A stretch of 64,000 nucleotides of DNA, from NCBI RefSeq assembly GCF_024609245.1, contig NZ_JANJYH010000002.1:62001-126000 (forward strand), given 5' to 3'. Below, in pieces: positions 57,859 through 64,000 of the stretch. The position numbers were made by a program, and so were the translations under genes. Origin of the DNA: Haloarchaeobius sp. FL176 (GTDB taxonomy: Archaea > Halobacteriota > Halobacteria > Halobacteriales > Natrialbaceae). Position 1 is the stretch's first letter. The number at the start of each line of letters is the position of its first letter. The notes beneath the pieces were generated by a model. That model was not told the DNA's origin and did no database searches. It saw only the letters and a list, made by a program, of their open reading frames with translations.

Positions 57859-58323
57859 ATGGAGCTCGTCGAAGCCACCGCCGACGACCTCGAGTCGCTC
57901 GTCGACCGCTGGCACTCGCTGGCGCGGGCGATGGAGGCCCACGACGAACTGAACGAACTCGCCGCGAACGTCGACGAAACCGCCGAGGAAGGGTTTCGCC
58001 GGCACCTCGACGACGACGCGGTCGACGACTACCTCGTCGTTCAGGGTAGCGAGCGCATCGGCTTCGTGACTCTCCGGGAAGGCAGCCACCCGTCCCGCGA
58101 GTACTCGCAGTACCTCCGCATCGTGAACCTCTTCATCGACGAGGCGTACCGGAACCGTGGCCACGGCGCTGCCGTCGTCGAACGAGTGAGGGCGCTGGCC
58201 CGCGACCGGGGCTGTGACCACCTCAAAGTCTCCTGCGAGTGGGCGAACGAGGGGGCGCGACGCTTCTACCGCGACGCGGGCTTCCGACCGAAGCAGGTCG
58301 ACTTCGCGCAGCCCCTGAAGTGA
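57859..58323 (+). CDS. GNAT-family N-acetyltransferase
   Basis: 154 residues. Acetyl-CoA motif A FIDEAYRNRGHGAAVVERVRALARDRGCDHLKVSC (about 94-128; R-x-x-G-x-A/G reads RNRGHGAA) and motif B ANEGARRFYRDAGFRPKQ. Acts on an unknown amine, commonly a small molecule or protein N-terminus. Start ATG 57859 fits a leaderless mRNA. Confidence 0.9.
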   Translation: MELVEATADDLESLVDRWHSLARAMEAHDELNELAANVDETAEEGFRRHLDDDAVDDYLVVQGSERIGFVTLREGSHPSREYSQYLRIVNLFIDEAYRNRGHGAAVVERVRALARDRGCDHLKVSCEWANEGARRFYRDAGFRPKQVDFAQPLK

Positions 58324-58348
58324 CCGGGCGATATCGGTCGAGAACAGT

Positions 58349-59368
58349 TCAGAGCCGGCTGACGGCACCGATGGCCGAGTCCAGCGGCGGCGCGTCGAAC
58401 AGTTCGAGGCCGGTGTAGGCGTTCGCACCGGCGGTGTAGAGCTCGCTCGCGACGGCGAGAATCTCGTCGTCGAGGGGTTCGGGCTGGACTTCACAGAGCG
58501 ACTTCCAGTCGGCGACGTCCTCGGTCTTCGCGTGCTCCTTGGCCTCGGTGACGGCGGCGACCCAGTCGGGCTGGGTGCGCTTGTGGTACTGCCGGATGAC
58601 CTCCTTGGAGATCTGGGTGCCTTCGTAGCTGAAGCGGTTCTCGTCGAACGTGCCGACCACGTCGGCGACGCGGATCTCGCCGTCGAAGTAGAGGCACTCT
58701 ATCTTCCCGTCCTCGTGGGTCAGTCCACCCCGCTCGGCCTGTTCGGTGACGACGCGGTTGACCTCGCGAGCGGTCCGTTCCAGCGCGTCGATGTCCGCAC
58801 GGCCCGCGATGTTGTCGGCCTCGGCGTGGGAGAGGTAGCGGTCGGACTCCTCGAACTTCGTGGAGAACTCGACGATGGGCTCGTCGAGGTCGACCGCTTC
58901 GTCGGGCCACTCGTCGAAGTCCAGGCCGTGCATGACCGGGTCCGTCCGGTCTCGCAGGCTGGAGCCGACGGGGACGCGGTTCCGGAAGACGATCTCCAGC
59001 GGCACGAGGTAGTTCGACCCGGCCTCGGCGTGGAACGCGTCGTAGTCGTAGTTCCGTCCCTCGTGCGGGAGGTCGGGCACCTGCGTGAGGTCGATTGCCA
59101 TCTCCCACGGCGGCTGGTCGGCCTCGCGCAGCGGCAGCGTGTCACCGTTGCGGACGACGCCCCGGTAGTGCGTCGGAATCCCCTCGTCCTCGAGGAGCTC
59201 GAAGTTGAACGCGCCCATCGAACAGAGCGAGGCACCCTTGTTCGCGATGGTGTCTGGCATCTTCCCCCAGTCGAAGACGGAGTAGTCGTCGGTGAAGACG
59301 AACGCGCCACGGCCCAGTTCGTCGGCGGTCGCCGGCTCCTCGATGCGGAACTCCTTGACGCTCGTCAC
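58349..59368 (-). CDS. purC: Phosphoribosylaminoimidazole-succinocarboxamide synthase PurC
   Basis: 339 residues. SAICAR synthase, ATP-dependent addition of aspartate to CAIR in purine synthesis. Motifs: FVFTDDYSVFDWGKMPDTIANKGASLCSMGAFNF, VPLEIVFRNRVPVGSSLR and VEFSTKFEESDRYLS (SAICAR-binding), and KIECLYFDGEIRVADVVGTFDENRF with GTQISKEVIRQYHK. This is the longer haloarchaeal form (E. coli PurC is 237 residues). purU, another purine-linked gene, is 3 kb upstream on the other strand. Confidence 0.95.
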   Translation of the reverse strand: MTSVKEFRIEEPATADELGRGAFVFTDDYSVFDWGKMPDTIANKGASLCSMGAFNFELLEDEGIPTHYRGVVRNGDTLPLREADQPPWEMAIDLTQVPDLPHEGRNYDYDAFHAEAGSNYLVPLEIVFRNRVPVGSSLRDRTDPVMHGLDFDEWPDEAVDLDEPIVEFSTKFEESDRYLSHAEADNIAGRADIDALERTAREVNRVVTEQAERGGLTHEDGKIECLYFDGEIRVADVVGTFDENRFSYEGTQISKEVIRQYHKRTQPDWVAAVTEAKEHAKTEDVADWKSLCEVQPEPLDDEILAVASELYTAGANAYTGLELFDAPPLDSAIGAVSRL

Positions 59369-59499
59369 GGACGGTCCCTCCGCAGGCGAGTGCTCATACT
59401 CGAACGGGCGAAGCCGTCACTAAAGAAGGTTTCACTACGCGGTCGAGGTTCCGCGAACCGCCTCCTCGATTTATCTGGCAGACGTGTCTTGTTACAGGC

Positions 59500-59901
59500 A
59501 TGTTGCCCGCCGACACCGCCCTCGCGCTTGCGACGGGTCTCGGTGTCGTGTTCGCCCCCTACTACGTCTTCGGCGTGGAGGAGTACCCTGTCGACAGCAT
59601 CGTCGAAGAGCCGCGGTCGATGCTGGTACTCGTCCCGTTCGGTTTCCTGCTGGTGCTGTTCACCGGCACCGCCGTCTATGGGCTACTCGGTATCGGCATC
59701 CTCACCCCGTTCGTCGTCTGGCTGTTTCTCACCGGGACGAAGACGTACGCTCGGTTCTTCGAAGGCGGTACCTCCGGCGACTCGATCGCTGGTGTCGTCA
59801 TGGCCATCTCTCCAGTGATGATATTCGTGGTGGTCGTCGGAGCTATCGAGTACGGAATCAGGAGCGCGTTCGGCATCTACCCGCCGGGGTCGCTCTGCTG
59901 A
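59500..59901 (+). CDS. Four-helix membrane protein of unknown function
   Basis: 133 residues with TM segments at about 5-22, 42-60, 62-80 and 98-121: MLPADTALALATGLGVVFAPYYVFG, MLVLVPFGFLLVLFTGTAVYGLLG, ILTPFVVWLFLTGTKTY, and IAGVVMAISPVMIFVVVVGAIEYG. Codon use is haloarchaeal. No family recognised. Precedes cofH in the same direction but ~100 bp away with its own promoter-like spacer. Confidence 0.65.
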   Translation: MLPADTALALATGLGVVFAPYYVFGVEEYPVDSIVEEPRSMLVLVPFGFLLVLFTGTAVYGLLGIGILTPFVVWLFLTGTKTYARFFEGGTSGDSIAGVVMAISPVMIFVVVVGAIEYGIRSAFGIYPPGSLC

Positions 59902-60005
59902 GGACTGCGAGACTCTCGGGTCGGTGCTGGTGCCCGCCGAAATCCCGTGGACAACCGACCGCCGGTTCCACTACCCTTTTGGGCGTGAGACGCGAGTCTT
60001 GGACA

Positions 60006-61412
60006 ATGGCCGACTCGTCCGAGCACAGCGCGGCTGACCTGCCCACGGACGGCTTCGACTACGAGCACGTTCCCGAGAGCGACCAGTCATTCGAGAACGC
60101 ACTCGCGAAGGCGCGGGACGGGGAGCGACTCACCGTCGCGGACGGCATCGAGCTCATCACCACCGGCACCGACGTCGACGGCATCGACCAGTCCCGGAAG
60201 GAACTGGTGCTTGAGGCCGCCGACCGTCGGCGCGCCGAGGTCGTCGGGGACGAGGTCACGTTCGTCGCGAACCTGAACAACAACGTCACGACGGCCTGCA
60301 ACACCGGCTGTCTGTTCTGCAACTTCAAGGACACCGCCCACGCGTTCGAGGACGACAGCGACGTGGCGCACGCCGGCTTCACGAAGACACCGGCGGAGTC
60401 CCGCGAGGTCGTCGCGTCGATGCTCGACCGGGGCATCTACGAGGTCACCTCCGTCTCCGGGCTGCATCCCGGGTTCGCGCTGAACGACGAGCACCACGAG
60501 ATTCTGCAGGACTCGGACTGGAAGGAGACGAACTACAAGCCGCCCGAGCGGTACAGCACGGACCCGGGGACCTACGTCGAGCAGATGGCGGCGATGTCGG
60601 TCGACGACGTCCACCTGCACTCGATGACGCCGGAGGAGGCGTACCACGCCCGTCGCGGCACCGACTGGAGCTACGAGGAGGTGTACGGCGAGCTGAAGGA
60701 GGCTGGCCTCGACTCGGTACCCGGAACCGCCGCCGAGATACTGGTCGACGAGGTCCGGGACGTCATCTGTCCCGGGAAGATTCGGACCGACGAGTGGCTC
60801 GAAGCCATGGAGGCCGCCGCGAACGTCGGCCTGGGGCTCACCGCCACCATCATGTACGGCCACGTCGAGAACGCAGCCCACCGGGTGGTCCACCTCGACA
60901 AGGTCCGGGACCTGCAAGAGCGCGTCGACGGCGCCATCACGGAGTTCGTCCCGCTCTCTTTCGTCCACCAGTCGACGCCGCTGTACGAGCACGGCGTCGT
61001 CGACGGCGGCGCGAGCGAGGACGAGGACGAGCTGATGATCGCCGTCTCCCGGCTCTACCTCGACAACGTCGACCACGTGCAGTCCTCGTGGGTGAAGTAC
61101 GGCGACGAGCAGGGCCTGAAGATGCTCAACTGCGGTGCGGACGACTTCATGGGCACCATCCTCTCCGAGGAGATCACCAAGCGCGCGGGCGGCGAGTACG
61201 GAGAGTTCCGCTCGTTCGACCAGTACGTCGAGATGATACGGGCCATCGGCCGCACGCCGGTCGAGCGCTCGACGGACTACGAGCAGCGCCGCGTCGTCGA
61301 CGGGGACGCGCCGTTCGGCCCGGCACTCGGCCCTCGCTCCGACGGGACGCCCCTGCTCCGCGAGGAGGAAGGGGCACGGCCGACGGGGGACGAGGTCGCA
61401 GCCGACGACTGA
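60006..61412 (+). CDS. cofH: 7,8-didemethyl-8-hydroxy-5-deazariboflavin synthase subunit CofH
   Basis: 468 residues. Radical SAM enzyme that couples tyrosine to diaminouracil in FO synthesis, the deazaflavin part of F420. Motif CNTGCLFCNF (CxxxCxxC, about 100-107) follows a 90-residue N-terminal domain. Family features VSGLHPGFALNDEHHEIL, HLHSMTPEEAYHARRG and GTAAEILVDEVRDVICPGKI. The C-terminus has an extra acidic tail. Works with CofG (62.1-63.2 kb). Start ATG 60006 is about 34 nt after a T-rich box (CCCTTTTGGG). Confidence 0.94.
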   Translation: MADSSEHSAADLPTDGFDYEHVPESDQSFENALAKARDGERLTVADGIELITTGTDVDGIDQSRKELVLEAADRRRAEVVGDEVTFVANLNNNVTTACNTGCLFCNFKDTAHAFEDDSDVAHAGFTKTPAESREVVASMLDRGIYEVTSVSGLHPGFALNDEHHEILQDSDWKETNYKPPERYSTDPGTYVEQMAAMSVDDVHLHSMTPEEAYHARRGTDWSYEEVYGELKEAGLDSVPGTAAEILVDEVRDVICPGKIRTDEWLEAMEAAANVGLGLTATIMYGHVENAAHRVVHLDKVRDLQERVDGAITEFVPLSFVHQSTPLYEHGVVDGGASEDEDELMIAVSRLYLDNVDHVQSSWVKYGDEQGLKMLNCGADDFMGTILSEEITKRAGGEYGEFRSFDQYVEMIRAIGRTPVERSTDYEQRRVVDGDAPFGPALGPRSDGTPLLREEEGARPTGDEVAADD

Positions 61413-61451
61413 ACCGCACACCCTTTCACACCACTCACCCTACCGGCGGGC

Positions 61452-61733
61452 ATGAACACGCTCGCGCCGGCCGACGGCGACGAACGCTACCGGCTCCCGC
61501 AGCACGCGCACATCGTCGTCTACGAGCGCGACGGCGGCCGCGGGCTCCTCACGGTCTACGACTGCGGCGCGGCACAGAAGCCGCCCACGGCACAGCTGCT
61601 CGGCGAGCTGGGCAGCGTGCGTGCCGAGCACGAGGTGCAGTCGAACCCGACGGGCTACGTGGTGCGGATGCGCGAACCGTCGGTCATCGCGCGGCAGGGA
61701 GAGGGCCACTGGGTCGTCAGGGCGGCGGAGTGA
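61452..61733 (+). CDS. Small haloarchaeal protein of unknown function
   Basis: 93 residues: ERYRLPQHAHIVVYERDGGRGLLTVYDCGAAQKPPTAQLLGELGSVRAEHEVQSNPTGYVVRMREPSVIARQGEGHWVVRAAE. It is beta-rich, moderately charged, with coding-like composition, and is 40 bp after cofH in the same direction, so it may be cotranscribed. No known family. Confidence 0.55.
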   Translation: MNTLAPADGDERYRLPQHAHIVVYERDGGRGLLTVYDCGAAQKPPTAQLLGELGSVRAEHEVQSNPTGYVVRMREPSVIARQGEGHWVVRAAE

Positions 61734-61740
61734 GCGGGTC

Positions 61741-62031
61741 TCAGGGTCCGATGCGTCGCTGTCTGAGCAGTGTCCGCAGATACTGTTCTCCGTGTGCCGT
61801 GATGCTGTAGGAGCCGTCGGTCCGTGCGCGGACGTAGCCAGCGCTCCGGAGGCGGTGGCAGAGGTGGTCGACAGTCGCCGGGTCGGCGTCGACCGTGCTC
61901 GTGAGCTCCGCGATGGGCATGGCGTGTGTGGTGTCGAGCGCGTGAAGGATGGCCAGGTCGGCCGGGCGGTCCGGCGCTGATGGTGAGTCGGGCGTGGGCT
62001 GGTCGGCGTCGGTTGCGTGAGTCTCGTCCAT
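61741..62031 (-). CDS. Winged-helix transcription regulator
   Basis: 96 residues: a Pro/Asp-rich N-terminus (about 1-25), then ADLAILHALDTTHAMPIAELTSTVDADPATVDHLCHRLRSAGYVRARTDGSYSITAHGEQYLRTLL. This is a compact winged helix of the haloarchaeal PhiH1-repressor-like/DUF2250-like type. Start at 62031 excludes an upstream Arg-containing stretch. Downstream of cofG on the same strand, convergent with the 93-residue gene. A role in F420-gene control is conceivable but unsupported. Confidence 0.7.
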   Translation of the reverse strand: MDETHATDADQPTPDSPSAPDRPADLAILHALDTTHAMPIAELTSTVDADPATVDHLCHRLRSAGYVRARTDGSYSITAHGEQYLRTLLRQRRIGP

Positions 62032-62100
62032 CCCACTCCAGCGAACGGGCGGCTGCAGCAAGAAGCTCACTAGGAGCCGTATCGAGTGCTCCCGAGCGGT

Positions 62101-63246
62101 CTATAGCTGGACCGTCGCCCCATCGAGGACCCGCCGGTACCGTCGGCCTGCCGGGGTGTCGCCGGTGAGCGCGTCGCGGATAGGGTCGTCGAGCCACCCA
62201 TCACCGGGAGCGGGCTCGCCGTCGAAGTCGTCGGAGCGGAGGTCCCCGGGGAGGTAGCGTTCGTACACCGGGAGCCGCTCGCGCAGGGGGACGCCGGCCT
62301 CGTCGGCGATCTCCCGCAGCTCCCGGAGCGCCGGCCACTCGTAGTCGGGGTTGATGTAGTCGTCCGTCACCGGCGAGACACCGCCGAGGTCGTCGACCCC
62401 GCAGTCGAGTAGCTCGCGCGTCGGCGAGAGGTTCGGCGGCACCTGCACCGACACCGTCTCGGGGAGCACCCAGCGCGCCATCGCGACGACCCGGCGCATC
62501 GTCTCGACGCTCGGTTGGTCGAAGCGCGAGCGCTCGTTCGGGACGACGTTCTGGACGATCACCTCCTGTACGTGCCCGTAGCGCTCGTGCAGGTCACGGA
62601 TGGCGAGCAGGCTCTCCGCACGGTCGCGCCAGTCCTCGCCGATGCCGACCAGGATGCCCGTCGTGAACGGCACCTGCAGCTCGCCGGCGTTCCGGATGGT
62701 GTTGAGCCGCTGTCCGGGTGATTTCACCCGGCGTCCCGCGTGGGCGTCCACGTCTGCCGTCGTCTCCAGCATCACGCCCATGCTGGCGTTGTACGGAGCG
62801 ACCATCGCCATCTGTTCTCTCGTCTGGTCGCCGGGGTTCGAGTGCGGGAGGATGCCCCGGTCCAGGGTGTGTGCACACACCGCCCGGAGGTAGTCGTGGA
62901 TGTCGTCGTAGCCCCAGCGGTCGAGCTGAGCGTGGATCGCGTCGTAGCGGTCGTCCGGTTCGTCGCCGAAGGTGAACAGGGCCTCCGTACAGCCGGCGTC
63001 GATGCCCCTGTCGAGCGTCTCGTTCACGTCGTCGTCGTCCATGAGCGTCGCCTCGCCCGGCGGGTCGAAGAACGTACAGTACGTGCAGGTGTACCGGCAG
63101 GCGGTCGTCAGCGGCAGGAAGACGTTCCGGGCGAAGGTGAGTTCGTCGGCGGGCTCGACGTCTTCGGGGGTGACCGAGAGGGCGCGCTCTACCTCGCGCT
63201 CGTCGAACGACAGCGAGACGCCGTACTCGTCCGCCCCCGGAATCAT
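62101..63246 (-). CDS. cofG: FO synthase subunit CofG
   Basis: 381 residues. Radical SAM motif CRYTCTYC (about 49-56) within FLPLTTACRYTCTYCTFFDPPGEA. Then GCTEALFTFGDEPDDRY, GILPHSNPGDQTREQM, SMGVMLETTADVDAHAGRRVKSPGQRL, and QVPPNLSP. Second half of FO synthase with CofH. The start MIPGADEYGVSLSFDEREVERAL matches the family; a TATA-like ACCCTTTTGCC (about 63265-63275) supports it. The frame stays open upstream to 63537 but that sequence reads as non-haloarchaeal. Confidence 0.94.
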   Translation of the reverse strand: MIPGADEYGVSLSFDEREVERALSVTPEDVEPADELTFARNVFLPLTTACRYTCTYCTFFDPPGEATLMDDDDVNETLDRGIDAGCTEALFTFGDEPDDRYDAIHAQLDRWGYDDIHDYLRAVCAHTLDRGILPHSNPGDQTREQMAMVAPYNASMGVMLETTADVDAHAGRRVKSPGQRLNTIRNAGELQVPFTTGILVGIGEDWRDRAESLLAIRDLHERYGHVQEVIVQNVVPNERSRFDQPSVETMRRVVAMARWVLPETVSVQVPPNLSPTRELLDCGVDDLGGVSPVTDDYINPDYEWPALRELREIADEAGVPLRERLPVYERYLPGDLRSDDFDGEPAPGDGWLDDPIRDALTGDTPAGRRYRRVLDGATVQL

Positions 63247-63545
63247 GCTCGGTGATGCGTGGTCGACGGGCAAAAGGGTGTCTCCCTGTGAAAACGCTGC
63301 CCGGAACTGCGATGGTCTCGTGTCGACCGGGCGGTGCGCTTCGGGGCTTCCCGACTCTCCGCGGTGGAAACGGCTCCCACGCCACACTGACCGCTCTGCC
63401 AGTTCCAGACGCAGACGACGCTCGCGGCTCCTGACCGAACGTTCCGAGAAAGCCAAAAGGGAGGTGGTGGTGGTGGTGGGTTCGCGCGCAGAGGCCTCGC
63501 GCATTCTGACGGAAGAGCCGTCCCTATATAGTGCCACGGAGCGAC
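63247..63545. other. cofC-cofG spacer with second promoter and (ACC)5 run
   Basis: 299 bp. A strong TATA box CTATATAG (about 63524-63531) sits at the cofC end, ~280 nt before cofG. Read leftward, an open frame begins MREASAREPTTTTTSLLAFS and continues in frame into cofG. It holds the (ACC)5 run encoding five Thr. A second TATA near 63270 suits cofG itself. The region therefore looks like a leader or small-RNA unit rather than empty space. Confidence 0.45.
63463..63477. repeat. (ACC)5 / (GGT)5 trinucleotide run
   Basis: Five perfect GGT units on the plus strand (ACC on the minus). It lies within the cofC-cofG spacer and would encode Thr5 in the leftward open frame. Confidence 0.6.
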
Positions 63546-64000
63546 TCAGTCGTCGACTCGCACGGCGTTGACCCGGCCGTTTCCGCGCTCGATTCGAACC
63601 CCGTGGTTCGCGAGCCAGGTGGCGGCCCGGCCGTCCCCGTGGACGAGCACCTCGACCAGGTCGGCGCGCTCGTCGACGTCGGTGGCGAGCCGGTGGGAGT
63701 CGACCACCGTCACCGCGGCGCCGACGGTGCTCGCAGCCTCACGGTGGTCGAGGTAGGACGCGCCGTGGAAGTCGGTCCGGAACGCCGGGTCACGCACGAC
63801 CAGGGCGTTCGTGCCCGCGCCACGGCCCGGCGCGACGACCACGTCACCGTCGGCTTCGAACAGCCGTTCGAGCACGGTGGGCGTCACGAGCGGCAGGTCG
63901 GCCATCACGACCGCGACCGCACCGTCGGTCTCTGCGAGCACGTCGTTCACGGCGGCAGTCAGCGACCGGTCGTCCACGCGGACGCGAGCGTCGACGTCGA
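63546..64000 (-). CDS. cofC: 2-phospho-L-lactate guanylyltransferase CofC (5' end outside window)
   Basis: About 151 residues are visible, entering from the right edge as [23 protein letters not shown]. Nucleotidyltransferase features: [19 protein letters not shown] (metal-binding Asp), [36 protein letters not shown]. It activates 2-phospholactate (or phosphoenolpyruvate) with GTP in F420 synthesis. The C-terminus is complete at 63546. Its adjacency to cofG and cofH forms an F420 gene group. Confidence 0.9.
   Translation of the reverse strand, partial: DVDARVRVDDRSLTAAVNDVLAETDGAVAVVMADLPLVTPTVLERLFEADGDVVVAPGRGAGTNALVVRDPAFRTDFHGASYLDHREAASTVGAAVTVVDSHRLATDVDERADLVEVLVHGDGRAATWLANHGVRIERGNGRVNAVRVDD

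Overview
The window is chromosomal DNA of a haloarchaeon (class Halobacteria); the genus cannot be fixed from the sequence alone. It is GC-rich, the proteins are strongly acidic, many genes carry a TATA-like box about 25-30 nt before the start codon (leaderless transcripts), and it encodes archaeal ether-lipid synthesis (carS), coenzyme F420 synthesis (cofH, cofG, cofC), a class I lysyl-tRNA synthetase and many small proteins of haloarchaea-only families. There is no rRNA and no CRISPR array; two tRNA genes (Thr-GGU, Gly-CCC) are present.

Layout. 0-5.6 kb: proline dehydrogenase (cut by the window edge), carS, pyrE, thrS and a phosphoribosyltransferase-type regulator. 5.6-8.9 kb: a membrane operon of DUF4129, a DUF7269-DUF58 fusion and a small membrane protein. 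8.9-19.8 kb: a Ski2-type helicase, a nucleobase permease, glutaredoxin, an isolated nuoCD, a Bat-type regulator, an XTP/ITP pyrophosphatase, an SDR, a DapA-like aldolase operon with a PIN-like protein, and a TrkA-domain protein. 19.9-27.7 kb: one polycistron of a branched-chain-type ABC transporter (binding protein, two permeases, two ATPases) running directly into lactate-utilisation (LUD) genes. 27.6-33.6 kb: a Zn-protease-like surface lipoprotein, a methyltransferase, an APC transporter with universal-stress domains coupled to a TrkA-N protein and a divergent Lrp regulator, and Hsp20. 33.7-35.3 kb: an IS1341-type TnpB element beside tRNA-Thr. 35.3-46.6 kb: mixed metabolism (crotonase, SDRs, nadE, PQQ-type sugar dehydrogenase, acyltransferase, aldo/keto reductase, the heme protein PitA with a PadR regulator) and several small proteins. 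46.6-57.7 kb: two site-2-type membrane proteases, lysS-pyrH, a MobB/MoaE-type molybdopterin protein, purU and an XPB-like helicase. 57.8-64 kb: a GNAT acetyltransferase, purC and the F420 genes.

Nucleotide metabolism is scattered throughout (pyrE, pyrH, purC, purU, an ITPase and a nucleobase permease). The clearest functional units are the ABC-LUD cluster (predicted uptake and oxidation of a lactate-like acid), the APC/TrkA/Lrp module, and the F420 group.

The main unexplained structures are these. A ~220 bp intergenic element occurs twice (about 1733-1951 and 48875-49100). A 320 bp convergent gap at 44133-44452 holds strong hairpins and an odd 78-codon frame. There is an apparent solo end of an IS200/IS605-type element at 52685-52732. 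Apparently leaderless mini-ORFs overlap the start codons of nuoCD and purU, and the thrS leader is structured and Thr-codon-rich.
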